A DNA stretch of 64,000 nt from Melanopsichium pennsylvanicum. Lineage: Eukaryota > Basidiomycota > Ustilaginomycetes > Ustilaginales. Of the stretch, positions 20,651-30,210 are shown one piece after another. The stretch's first letter is position 1; every line of letters begins with the position of its first letter. The translations under genes were made by a program, and so were the position numbers. The notes below the pieces were generated by a model. That model made no database searches. It saw nothing but the letters and a program-made list of their open reading frames with translations, and was not told the origin of the DNA. The DNA lies in contig OAPG01000002.1 of the NCBI GenBank assembly GCA_900208305.1, forward strand, positions 1,116,001-1,180,000. Direction: 5' to 3'.

Positions 20651-21736
20651 ATGGCACTGATCATTGTGTCCGGCCTCGCAAGCTCTGGTCGCTCAACACG
20701 CTCGGCGCTCATCAAACAAGATCTTGAACGACGAATCAAACAAGTCTCCTCTTCTTCGTCTTGCTCCTCCTTGTCCTCTCACATCAACCGTGTGGTCATC
20801 GTGTCCGACCACGATGTTCATGTAGTTCGTTCAGCGTATTCATCACAACGTACCGAGAAGCCTGCTCGAGCGTCATACCTATCAGCAGTCACCCGAGCTC
20901 TCGGCAAAGATACAATTGTCATTGCAGACGGCGGAGCCGGATTGAATATCAAAGGCTTTAGGTATCAGCTGTGGTGTTCAGCACGCGAGGTAGGAGTGCG
21001 ATGTCTCAGTGTACATGTGCATGCACCTCCACAAGTATGTAAATTTTGGAACACCAATAGAAGGATCCAAGACGGAGAAGAGGCGAGCTATGATGATGAA
21101 ACACTATCAAATCTCTTGATGCGATTTGAGGAACCCAATGCTATGACGAGATGGGATTCCCCTCTTATTATTGTACCAACCATCCTTTCCCGATCTTCAG
21201 AATCCGAAGAATCGCTTGACACAATTCAGGAAACCAACATCCTTGTTGAACCCATTCCATATGACGATATTTGGGATGCGGCCACAAAGGGGTCGGTAAA
21301 TAAAGCACCCGAAGTCGTCGCTCCTGTTCGATCCACCACTGCAAATTACCTCTCCATCCTCGAGTCATCCACTCAAATCGTGGTTTTGTGCATCCTTCAG
21401 TACCAATCAAGCCTCGGTTTACAACCTGGTGTACAACTCCCAATCAATCATTCTAGCTTTAAAGGTCCCGCAACGCTTTTATTCACACCTCCAGGTGATA
21501 AACCCGTCACGTTGGCGAGCTTGCAGAGAATCCGACGTCAATTTGTGAGGATGCACAGCTCAGGTTCGGCTCAGATCAACCAATTGGGCAACGCTGCTAG
21601 ATCCGAAGGCGTACACTTTTCCTTAAATTCGCATGCCCAACAAGCATCAAATCAAAGCGCAAATCATCCACAGCTCCCATCAACAGAGTACGCAATCGCA
21701 AGTCGATTTCTCGCTTTCTTGCAAGCCGCTCTCTAA
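20651..21736 (+). CDS. KTI12: KTI12-like P-loop protein (Elongator-associated tRNA modification factor)
   Basis: A 361-residue protein starting at ATG 20651. Kti12 binds Elongator and tRNA and is needed for wobble-uridine modification. The family fold is visible: an N-terminal P-loop (IIVSGLASSGRSTRS, residues 5-17), a middle strand (TIVIADGGAGLNIKGFRYQLWC) that matches the conserved D-x-x-N-Y-I-K-G-F-R-Y-x-L segment of the family, a helix around RFEEPNAMTRWDSPL, and the C-terminal VTLASLQRIRRQFVRMH motif. The Walker A lysine is replaced by arginine (GRST, codon CGC), which is unusual for this ATPase. Two low-complexity Ser and Gln runs are present. It converges on PRP5, 207 bp between stops. 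Confidence 0.85.
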   Translation: MALIIVSGLASSGRSTRSALIKQDLERRIKQVSSSSSCSSLSSHINRVVIVSDHDVHVVRSAYSSQRTEKPARASYLSAVTRALGKDTIVIADGGAGLNIKGFRYQLWCSAREVGVRCLSVHVHAPPQVCKFWNTNRRIQDGEEASYDDETLSNLLMRFEEPNAMTRWDSPLIIVPTILSRSSESEESLDTIQETNILVEPIPYDDIWDAATKGSVNKAPEVVAPVRSTTANYLSILESSTQIVVLCILQYQSSLGLQPGVQLPINHSSFKGPATLLFTPPGDKPVTLASLQRIRRQFVRMHSSGSAQINQLGNAARSEGVHFSLNSHAQQASNQSANHPQLPSTEYAIASRFLAFLQAAL

Positions 21737-21943
21737 CTTGTTCACTGTAGCTTCACTTCTCTTACTTGCGTCTTGTCAGCATTTGTACTTGTATCCCAAT
21801 CTCAACTATCCTTTACCAACCACTCAACACTCTACACGCCTGTCAACGCCACATCCTCGTACAGCACAGCACAGCACATTCATTTTTTAACTTGTAATCC
21901 AATGTTTGCATCTTGCAACTTGACTTGCAGCAGTGTCGGATCA

Positions 21944-24900
21944 TCATACAACAGTGTATCGACCAGTGGTGCCAGGGTTACGTGCCTCAGCCTCCAGCAC
22001 AGCCTGCGTCGCCTCTACCAACAGCCGCTGGATCTCTCTGACCGCGTCTTCTACCATCGATTTGTTGTTCGATTCAATCAACAACTGCAACTTGGGTGGC
22101 TCGCCTGGTTGCGGTTCCGTCCCCTCTTTGTAAAACACGCCTTTGTTCGTGATCGAAGCACCTGTCGACTCGATCAAGTGGCTCATGGTCTCCTTGTTGG
22201 TCACCCTCCAACGAGCGCGCTGAGGGAAGTCGTTGATGGGCACAATGGCGTGGTAATCGGTCGCATCTGGATCGCGAGCTTTGCGTTCTTTCAGTTTGTC
22301 CGCTTCTGGGTTCCTGGCTGCTTCTTTGCGTGCGTTGGCCTGTTTGCGGATGTTCGCTAGCACCGCAGCCAGCTTGGTCGTATCTGCACCGTGCGCTTTC
22401 GCGGCTTCCAGCGCGGCTTCCTGTGCCTTGAGCTGTGCGGCTTCTTTGGCTTCTTGTTCTTGGTCCGCCTTGGTCTTTGCGGCCGCTGCAGAGGCTTCGT
22501 CGTTGGCTGAGACGGTCTTGTTATCGCGTACTGACTCTGGAGCAGCACCATGCATGATCTCTATCTTCATGCCTTGGATCTTGCTCAGTTGGTCTTCCGA
22601 GCTCGATGCGCCAGTCTGAGCACCAGGCTTACCGCTCACCTCGCCTTCAGCATTGGCAGTCTTACCGTCTTCGTCTGCTTCGCCGTAAGCCGACTTCTGC
22701 GCCTTGAGCGCCTTTTCGCGGTCTGTTTCAAGTCGATCCAGTCCCTTGCCTCCAAAACCCGATCCGGCTGCCTTGGCTTTGCCAGCAGCAAGCTTTTCCT
22801 TGAACGCTTCCGCCATTGTTTCGAGCTCAGGCGGAACATGCGCTGAGCTAGCTTTGAGCGCTGCGATGATGTCACGTGCATAACGATCCTGCTCCGGCGT
22901 GATAAAGGTGATGCAGGTGCCTTTCTGGCCTGCACGGCCCGTTCGCCCCGCTCGGTGAACATAGTCCTCCATGTGGTTGGGGACGTCGTAATTGATGACC
23001 AACTTGAGCTGCTTGACGTCAAGGCCACGAGCTGCGACCGAAGTGGCGGTGACGATGGGAACATTGCCGGCTTTGAAGTCGAAAATTGTCTCGTCTCGAT
23101 CTACCTGGTCCTTTCCACCGTGCAGCGACATGGTGACATAGCCTTTGCGGATGAGGTCTTTGAGCAGGTCATCGGCTGCTTCCTGCCGATCCACAAAGAT
23201 AAGCGTCCGGGCATCCTTCTCTCGGTTGTAAAGCTCGCCGAGGATCTCCAGCAGGCGATGAAACTTGCTGTTCTCGGGCCGCACCTCGACAATCTGCTCG
23301 ATCTCAGCTGCTACGACACTCCGCCCACCGACAGTGATCTCGACGGGCTTGTTTTTGAGCACTTTACGTGCCAGCGACTCCATCTGCTTGGGGAAGGTGG
23401 CGGAGAACAGAACTGTCTGACGATCCGGCCGAATGTTGTTGACGATCTTCATAACTTGCGGCTCGAAACCCATATCGAACATGCGATCAGCTTCGTCCAG
23501 CACAAGGTAGGTGACACGACGCAGGTTGGTTACGCGGCCAGAATTGGCAGTCAAGAGATCGATCAGACGGCCAGGGGTCGCAACGACAACGTCTGCTGTT
23601 TTTTTCATCTCGGCAATCTGCTCCGAGATGGGAGCACCACCATAGACGCACGCTGCTCTCAGGTCAAGAGCTCTGATGAAGGGCCGCATTTCTCGGTAGA
23701 TCTGTACTGCCAGCTCTCGGGTGGGTGTCATGATGATTCCGACGGGACCTTCTGATGCTTCGACGGGGCGTTGATCCTTGATGTGGCGGAACATGGGCAA
23801 CAAGAAAGCCATGGTCTTGCCTGAACCAGTCTTTGCTACTCCAATGATGTCTCGACCCGACATGATGGCAGGGATGGCCTGGCTCTGGATGGGCGTGGGA
23901 GCAGCATAAGCTAGGCGTTTGATGACATCAAGGCAGCTTGCGGGAAGACCGCAATGCGACCATTTGGTCAGTGGTTTAGGGCAATCCTTGCCGCGAACTG
24001 TAATTGCGTCCATCTCGAGTCGGATCTGATTTGCCAACTCTTCGGACATGTCTTGAATCTCTGTGGGAGGGTGGTAAAAGACTTTACGGAAATGCTCGTA
24101 GTCGATGCTATCATGATCGACGGTTGCGAGTTCCTTTTTCTTGATCTTTTTGGCAGCGAGCGCGAGCAGATCCTCGGTGGCAACAACCTTATCGAGCTCG
24201 TCGGATTCTTGCTCGTTGTCTTGGATCTCGACGTCGCTATCATCCTGACCGAGGATGAAGGCTTTCATTTTGGACTTGTCCGAGCTGGTGTCGCCACTTA
24301 CGCCGGCCTTGCGGCGATCATCTGCATCGACCTGGGCTACTTGGGTCTTTACGGTGGACATGAAGGCGTCCAAAGGATCTGGCTCTTCATCCACTTCCAT
24401 GTCGGCGTTCGAGACGTCCAGCCGGGAAGGGGAACCGGGTTGCGGTGTGTCTTGATCGTCGTCGTCGTCGTCGGCGAAAGATGCTTTGGCTGGAGAGTGA
24501 AGTTTTGGATCTAACGGAGGAAGATCATCGAAGCGATTCATGCGTGGTTTTGTCATAGGTTCTGATGCATCTTCCATCATGGAACGCGGTCGGTTGTTCG
24601 CATTGATCTTGGAAGGGTCGGTCTTGATCGACAGCATACGGAGACCGGTTGCGTTGATGGAGGTGGGTGCAGCGTGCTTTGAGGCAGGGGTGGAGCTTTC
24701 GAACTTGTGGGATGCCGGAGCTACAGCACTGGCAATGGATTGAGCGCGCAACCTGGCTTCCTCGAGCGCCTTCTTTGCAGCTTGCTCTTTGCGCCATGCT
24801 TCAAGTCTGGCTTTCTTGGCGAGTTTTGCTTGCTCTTCCGCTGTAAGAGGGGCACTAGAAGGCGATCCAGGTGCTCGAGCAGAAGCTGATGCGGATACGG

Positions 24901-25423
24901 ATGCTGAGGGTGCGGGTGCGGGTGCGGGTGCGGGTGCGGGTGGTGGTCCAGGCGCAGCACCAGGTGGAGCTGCCGGTGATCTGTGAGGAGGCATGTTGTG
25001 GGCAGAGCCTACAGTAGAAGGACAAGGGATGGGAGGTGGAGGTGTTGCACCAGCAGGTGCAGCTTGGTCCCATCGCCTACGAGCGGAGCTTGGCGCTGTT
25101 TCATGTGGGTATGGGTCATTGTAGGAAGATGCAGCGCCATTACGAGAATCGCGAGAATCATGAGGGTAGCGGTCTGGGAGACGTTCACGACCGTATGCAT
25201 AGCGCCTGTCTTGATGGGTTTGATTCATATACGATTCACTAGAAGGATCGTGATGGCTGCGCGAAGAGGAATGGTGATAGGAGGAAGGAGAACGAGAACG
25301 TCGTCTGGTTGGCTCATGTGCATGGCTTCTGTAGGACGATGAGGAATCATGCTTACTGGTTCGAGATCGATGATGGGAGGGGTTGGAGCGACGATATTCG
25401 TCACGATCAGTGTAGCCGCTCAT
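21944..25423 (-). CDS. PRP5: Pre-mRNA-splicing ATP-dependent RNA helicase PRP5 (DDX46)
   Basis: Starts at the ATG 25421-25423 (MSGYTDRDEYRRSN), 1159 residues. Prp5 uses ATP to promote stable U2 snRNP binding to the branch site. The N-terminal 230 residues are RS/RD- and Pro/Ala-rich. The DPLDAFM motif near residue 360, known to contact U2/SF3b in this family, is present within an acidic region. The DEAD-box core covers about 505-860: the Q motif before AIPAIMSGRD, AKTGSGKT near 528, PTRELAVQIY, DEAD (VLDEADRMFDMGFEP) near 640, SATFPKQ, and HRAGRTGRAGQKG. A charged Lys/Ala/Glu region follows, then a C-terminal KH-like domain (ARWRVTNKETMSHLIESTGASI). All helicase motifs are intact. Confidence 0.95.
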   Translation of the reverse strand: MSGYTDRDEYRRSNPSHHRSRTSKHDSSSSYRSHAHEPTRRRSRSPSSYHHSSSRSHHDPSSESYMNQTHQDRRYAYGRERLPDRYPHDSRDSRNGAASSYNDPYPHETAPSSARRRWDQAAPAGATPPPPIPCPSTVGSAHNMPPHRSPAAPPGAAPGPPPAPAPAPAPAPSASVSASASARAPGSPSSAPLTAEEQAKLAKKARLEAWRKEQAAKKALEEARLRAQSIASAVAPASHKFESSTPASKHAAPTSINATGLRMLSIKTDPSKINANNRPRSMMEDASEPMTKPRMNRFDDLPPLDPKLHSPAKASFADDDDDDQDTPQPGSPSRLDVSNADMEVDEEPDPLDAFMSTVKTQVAQVDADDRRKAGVSGDTSSDKSKMKAFILGQDDSDVEIQDNEQESDELDKVVATEDLLALAAKKIKKKELATVDHDSIDYEHFRKVFYHPPTEIQDMSEELANQIRLEMDAITVRGKDCPKPLTKWSHCGLPASCLDVIKRLAYAAPTPIQSQAIPAIMSGRDIIGVAKTGSGKTMAFLLPMFRHIKDQRPVEASEGPVGIIMTPTRELAVQIYREMRPFIRALDLRAACVYGGAPISEQIAEMKKTADVVVATPGRLIDLLTANSGRVTNLRRVTYLVLDEADRMFDMGFEPQVMKIVNNIRPDRQTVLFSATFPKQMESLARKVLKNKPVEITVGGRSVVAAEIEQIVEVRPENSKFHRLLEILGELYNREKDARTLIFVDRQEAADDLLKDLIRKGYVTMSLHGGKDQVDRDETIFDFKAGNVPIVTATSVAARGLDVKQLKLVINYDVPNHMEDYVHRAGRTGRAGQKGTCITFITPEQDRYARDIIAALKASSAHVPPELETMAEAFKEKLAAGKAKAAGSGFGGKGLDRLETDREKALKAQKSAYGEADEDGKTANAEGEVSGKPGAQTGASSSEDQLSKIQGMKIEIMHGAAPESVRDNKTVSANDEASAAAAKTKADQEQEAKEAAQLKAQEAALEAAKAHGADTTKLAAVLANIRKQANARKEAARNPEADKLKERKARDPDATDYHAIVPINDFPQRARWRVTNKETMSHLIESTGASITNKGVFYKEGTEPQPGEPPKLQLLIESNNKSMVEDAVREIQRLLVEATQAVLEAEARNPGTTGRYTVV

Positions 25424-26276
25424 GTTGTGTATCCAAGATGAGTTGAGGAGTTTACAATCTGCGCACGATGAACGCCGAGCAATCAATTTCCACGGATGGG
25501 TGGTGCTGGAATGCTGGACCAGCTAAAAAGGTAAAGGAGGTTCGAGATGAGATCAACAGGACGTGTTGGTCACGACAGCGTGGATCTCAACAACCAAAGC
25601 GCTTACCGAGAAGGGCGTGAGAGACAGCTTAGTAACACAGAAACAAGATATTGGAGTGGTGATGATGATGATGATGATGTTGTTGTTGTTGGGATGTGAC
25701 GAGACTATCGTCACACCAAAGTGGATTTGGGTGCCAAACACTCCGACACTCTTTTTATTCAATCCGGCTAAATCACCAAAAAACGTTGTCGGTACTGTAG
25801 ATTTTCTGCCTCTTTTTTTTTGTTTTGTTTTTTCTTTATGATTTTTATTATTATTATTATTTTCTCGACAAGAAGAAAAGAAAAAGGACCCTTTTGGAAA
25901 AATTCCATGGTTAACTATCTCTGTCTTTGATGATCACGTCCACGCCACTATCTTCCTACCTTTTCTCCCACACTTGATCACATCCCTATACCGGTATAAC
26001 AGCTGTTCAGGATTCAACCGCTGAGCCTAATACGGAAGACTTCCCGACCATCCATTTTTTTGCATTTGCTTCAAGCATCAGGTTTGGCTAGGTAGTTAAG
26101 TCTTGAAGACCATCACCGACAGCGAATCAGCTCTCATCATTAGCTCACGGTAGCTTCAAGCCAGCTTCCGCAAATTTGCACCGCTTTTTGGGCCAACACA
26201 TCGCTCAGCATATAAGCATCCTAGCTTTGGAATCTGGACTCTCCTCAAATACAGCATCTCGTTCCTTTCATCAATC
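25424..26276. promoter_or_regulatory. Divergent intergenic region PRP5 / TRF4-like
   Basis: About 850 bp. Contains a GAT/GTT trinucleotide microsatellite at about 25660-25690 and T-rich tracts at about 25808-25860. No gene or RNA was recognised. Confidence 0.4.
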
Positions 26277-28436
26277 ATGCCCGCTCCCACGCAAGAGAAA
26301 GCATTCGGAGCACAGGACTTCATTGCATTCGATTTCGAAGAAGATCATCAGGCTGATGAGCCACAGTCCTCAATCCACGCCAAATCACATCGTGGCTTCA
26401 AATCGAGCGACCACGACAGCTCGTCACGAAAGGGAACCAAGCGCAAGGCAGACGAAAGAGAAGCTGATGGGCGTTCCAAAAAGGAACGAGAAATGGCTCG
26501 CTCTCGTCACACTCCCTGGTCGGTCGACGTGGAATGGAGTAGATGCCAGAATGGCGCTGAAGCATTGCATCGCGAACTAATGGCTTTCGACCAATGGATG
26601 GCTCCAACCACCGCTGAGCATGAAACAAGACGCATGGTTATCGAGCTCATCAGTCGTGCCATCAAATCTCAATTCCGCGACGCAGAGGTGCATCCCTTTG
26701 GAAGTCAACAGACCAAGCTCTACCTTCCGCAAGGTGACCTTGACCTCGTCGTCGTCAGTCGCTCCATGGCCAACCTCAGAACCCAATCGGCGCTTCGCAC
26801 CATGGCTGCCTGCTTGCGACGTCACAACCTCGCCACAGACGTGCAAGTCATTGCCAAAGCAAAGGTACCCATCATCAAGTTTGTCACCACCTATGCTCGC
26901 CTCAAAGTCGACATCTCGCTCAACCACACAAACGGTCTCACCACCGCAAGCTATGTCAACAGTTGGTTGCGCAAATGGCCTCACATACGTCCCCTCATCT
27001 TGGTGCTCAAGCACCTCCTCATGCAACGTGGTATGAGCGAAGTGTTTTCAGGCGGTCTCGGAAGCTACAGTGTCATCATCATGGTCATTAGCTTCCTGCA
27101 GCTTCATCCAAAAGTGCAGCGAGGCGAGATCGAACCATCTAGAAGCCTTGGCGTCCTCCTCCTCGAATTTCTTGAGCTTTATGGCAAAAATTTTGGCTAT
27201 GACATCTGCGGCATATCCATCAGGGGTCGTGGTGGATACTTTAGCAAGGCACGTCGTGGATGGAAGGATGAAAGGCGACCGTTCATGCTCTGCATCGAGG
27301 ACCCACATGACCCTTCCAACGACATTTCCAAAGGTTCGTTCGGCATCATCAATGTTCGATCCACCTTAGCCGGCGCTTTTGACATTCTGACCGCCGCTAT
27401 CTGCCAACAGGCCAACGAAGGAAGCGTCGGTCTCGGGCAAAATGGCGCCGCACGCGCTGATTCGGTTCGTGGCAAGCATCGTCGCTTCTCGGTCGACTCA
27501 GATTCAGACTCCGACGCAGAGGCAAGACGTGCGCTGGTACGTGATTCTACTGTTCAAGGTGGCAAGGATGACAAGGACTCCAATAGTTTGCTCGGCACCA
27601 TTCTTGGTATTTCCAATCCCGTCGTGCGTATGAGAAAAGAAATGGAGGAGCTCTACTACTCGGGATCGCTTCAATTCAAGCTGGGCAGGCCCGCACCGCC
27701 CAGCAGCCCTCCTCCCGCGCGTCCTTCTTCCTCCCAAGCGTCATCCGCAGCCACCTTTGATGCTAGAGGATCTGCGAAGGACAAGGGCAACGTGCGCCAT
27801 GCCAGTGGCGTCGTCTCCATTAACGAGACGCAAAAAACCGCCAAGCGTGGCCAAATGCCGACCTTGTCGATCCGGGGTGCCGCCTCTGCTGTCAAAGCTC
27901 CTGATGCTCCGGATTCAGAGAATGATCGGCGTACGAAGCGAAGAATGACGGCTTCTTCCTCTTCTTTGGTCGACTCAGACCAGGGGGCAAGAAAACGCGT
28001 TGACAGAGGAAGTGAAGAGGAAGAGGATTCGCGATATAGTGCAAGCCGATCTTCAAAGGCGAACAAGCCCAAGGCTGCCAATGGTCAAGCCACACCACCT
28101 CTTGCATCCGCCGCCAAGCGCGCCTACAAGGCAACCTCGGAAATTAGCCAAGGCGACCTGGAAGAGCTGTCCCAATCAGCACCATCTACCTTTGTCTCTG
28201 AAGAAGACACTGACGATGAGATCACACGCAATGAGGACAAGATCCAGCTGCCCACCCTTTCGGATGCAAGCAGCGCAAAATCGTCACCAAAGTTGGAAGC
28301 TGGTGGTAGAGGTCTGGCGAGGATCTCATCGCGCACCAAGAACGACTTTTGGACGTCCAAGGGTGTTGATGCCAGCTCAAAAGAGTCTTCTTTCTCTCCA
28401 CCGCCAGTCTCAGTTGAAGATGGCGCCTGGGCGTGA
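26277..28436 (+). CDS. TRF4: TRF4/5-type non-canonical poly(A) polymerase (TRAMP; Cid14/PAPD5-like)
   Basis: A 719-residue protein starting at ATG 26277. It adds short oligo(A) tails to nuclear RNAs to feed the exosome through the TRAMP complex. The nucleotidyltransferase core runs about residues 80-370. The helical motif VHPFGSQQTKLYLPQGDLDLVV (near 140-160) supplies the first two catalytic aspartates and LKVDISLN the third. The family central-domain signature GGLGSYSVIIMVISFLQ follows, then LGVLLLEFLELYGKNFGYD and the nucleotide-recognition segment with IEDPHDPSND. There is no RRM, which separates it from other classes. The C-terminal half is disordered, Ser/Lys/Glu-rich and poorly conserved. 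The N-terminal 75 residues are basic and may hold a nuclear localisation signal (GTKRKADEREADGRSKKER). Confidence 0.92.
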   Translation: MPAPTQEKAFGAQDFIAFDFEEDHQADEPQSSIHAKSHRGFKSSDHDSSSRKGTKRKADEREADGRSKKEREMARSRHTPWSVDVEWSRCQNGAEALHRELMAFDQWMAPTTAEHETRRMVIELISRAIKSQFRDAEVHPFGSQQTKLYLPQGDLDLVVVSRSMANLRTQSALRTMAACLRRHNLATDVQVIAKAKVPIIKFVTTYARLKVDISLNHTNGLTTASYVNSWLRKWPHIRPLILVLKHLLMQRGMSEVFSGGLGSYSVIIMVISFLQLHPKVQRGEIEPSRSLGVLLLEFLELYGKNFGYDICGISIRGRGGYFSKARRGWKDERRPFMLCIEDPHDPSNDISKGSFGIINVRSTLAGAFDILTAAICQQANEGSVGLGQNGAARADSVRGKHRRFSVDSDSDSDAEARRALVRDSTVQGGKDDKDSNSLLGTILGISNPVVRMRKEMEELYYSGSLQFKLGRPAPPSSPPPARPSSSQASSAATFDARGSAKDKGNVRHASGVVSINETQKTAKRGQMPTLSIRGAASAVKAPDAPDSENDRRTKRRMTASSSSLVDSDQGARKRVDRGSEEEEDSRYSASRSSKANKPKAANGQATPPLASAAKRAYKATSEISQGDLEELSQSAPSTFVSEEDTDDEITRNEDKIQLPTLSDASSAKSSPKLEAGGRGLARISSRTKNDFWTSKGVDASSKESSFSPPPVSVEDGAWA

Positions 28437-28689
28437 TGTCGGATTATAGCATCCACCGCATGACCCTCATTTAGTCTCCATGCAACTACTTTGTTGGTCG
28501 AAGCCATGATCGAATTCGATGACATTGTGGTAGAGTGTGCCACTATCCCACACAGGTAGTCTGACTATTTGGACAGATTTGATTTACGAACAAAGCTGGA
28601 GCAACGCTATGTTGGGTATGAGGTCCGCATCTTGGTCCTAGGAATGCTTGCAGCAGATATGCAGGTGCGACTGTACAAAAATGCTGTGG

Positions 28690-29892
28690 CTACTCCCAGT
28701 CAGAGTCTTGGTCAGATTCGTCGTCCTTCTTCTGGGCCGGCGTCTCAGCAGAGGCGAGTGTGGAATGAGTAGCATATACAGTCGTAGTAGGGTCAACACC
28801 GATTCGCCCCTTGTTAACCGCTGCAGCTGATATAGCCTCAGTGCTCGCGGCTGCCTCTTCGTCGTCTTCGTCCCAAGCAAAATCGTCTTCTTCCTCGGGT
28901 GCATCTGTTGCGCCAGCTGTGGTTACAGATGCTCCAGCATCGATACCGGGCGAATTAGCTGTCTTGCCCACCTTCTCGCTAAGCTCTTGGGTTTTCTTCT
29001 CTGTCGTCACGACCTCATTATTGCTCTTGTCAGACAACTTTTCGACAGCCTTTGTCATATTCGACTCAATTTCCTCTCCCTCGGGCGGAACGACGCGCAC
29101 CAGCTCGCCAACAAACTCCTTCATATCCGCCTGCATCTCTTTTGCAAAGCTTTCCGTAGCCTGCAAGTACTTTGTAGCTAATTGCTGGGAATCCTTCAAA
29201 TCCAAATGTGGAAGGTGCGATTGAATGGTGAGCGAAAGCTTTGACAAACTCTCTTGGATTTTGATCGGATTTGTTGTTGCTCCCATTGCTTTTTCGTCCT
29301 CTTTCGATTGACCCTGACTCACCGATTGCAACGTCGACGTGAGAGAGTGTTGAAGCTGTACCAGCCTCGGATCAGACGTGAGTTTGGAAAAGAGAGAAGT
29401 TACGGATGCTCCTAGTGTTGGACCTTGATTCAGGTTTTCACCGCTTTTTCCGCTTGCTACTGCTGATGCCCTTTCATCATCCACTGCTCTTTGCTTGCCC
29501 TTGCTATTCTCTCTCGAATTTTTCGCATTGCCATCATCGAGCACCGCCTTATCATCCATACTAGGGTCCCCCAAAGCCTCCGCTGAACTTGCTCCAGTCT
29601 GACTTTGATCCCTAGCCCTCTTCTGAGCCTCTCCTATGCTACTTTCGAGCTTGGCGTACTCAGCCTTGGCGTAGTTGACAATGCCACCCTGGGACTCCAT
29701 CTCCTTGCGTGCTTGAGCGAGCGAGTCTTGAGACTTTTTCGCTATGCCATACCACCATGATGAGATATTTCCCACCAATTTTTCGACGTTTTGGTCCAGT
29801 TCGGTCTTGGGAGCATCGGTAGCGGTGTTGGGGGTGGAAGTGCCGTCGGCTTGAGTTGCCGGGCCCATAATGTTGGGATCGTAGATGTCCAT
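28690..29892 (-). CDS. Dos2/BSD1-like acidic coiled protein (no clear BSD domain)
   Basis: A 400-residue protein starting at the ATG 29890-29892. Near the N-terminus is an amphipathic segment (ELDQNVEKLVGNISSWWYGIAKKSQDSLAQARKEME). This WW-containing helix is typical of fungal Dos2 and animal BSD-domain protein 1 relatives. The middle is helical (SLTSTLQSVSQGQ; IQESLSKLSLTIQSHLPHLD; LATKYLQATESFAKEMQADM). The C-terminus is very acidic (EEEDDFAWDEDDEE and a terminal ESDQDSDWE), matching the D/W-E ending of that group. I see no clear BSD domain signature with its paired F/W residues, so the family call is tentative. It lies convergent with the TRF4-like gene, about 250 bp apart. Confidence 0.55.
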   Translation of the reverse strand: MDIYDPNIMGPATQADGTSTPNTATDAPKTELDQNVEKLVGNISSWWYGIAKKSQDSLAQARKEMESQGGIVNYAKAEYAKLESSIGEAQKRARDQSQTGASSAEALGDPSMDDKAVLDDGNAKNSRENSKGKQRAVDDERASAVASGKSGENLNQGPTLGASVTSLFSKLTSDPRLVQLQHSLTSTLQSVSQGQSKEDEKAMGATTNPIKIQESLSKLSLTIQSHLPHLDLKDSQQLATKYLQATESFAKEMQADMKEFVGELVRVVPPEGEEIESNMTKAVEKLSDKSNNEVVTTEKKTQELSEKVGKTANSPGIDAGASVTTAGATDAPEEEDDFAWDEDDEEAAASTEAISAAAVNKGRIGVDPTTTVYATHSTLASAETPAQKKDDESDQDSDWE

Positions 29893-30210
29893 TTTGCTCG
29901 GTGTTTCAATCGTCGCTGAATACGATGTACAGGTCTGTTGTTTATGATCACACGATGCGATTGGGGATAGCTAAGTTGATGTAAGTGGGTGTTTCTCGGA
30001 AGAGCACGTATCGTGAGGGCGTGCGTTTGAGCGGGCATCAATTTCCGAGTTCCGATATTGTCAAATGTAAAAGCGAGCCGAATGAGAAGATTAGATGACA
30101 TCGAGTCAAGAGTTTTGCTTCACCTTACGTGGTCACGTACAACATACAACAGTGCGGATCTCCGTTCGCTCCTAGCAATTTCGGCAGAAAGAGTTAGACG
30201 CTCAACAACG
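29893..30210. promoter_or_regulatory. Divergent promoter between Dos2-like gene and mitochondrial PheRS
   Basis: 318 bp between divergent starts. The PheRS frame is open to 30058 with an in-frame ATG at 30082, so part may be leader coding or 5' UTR. Nothing else was seen. Confidence 0.4.
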
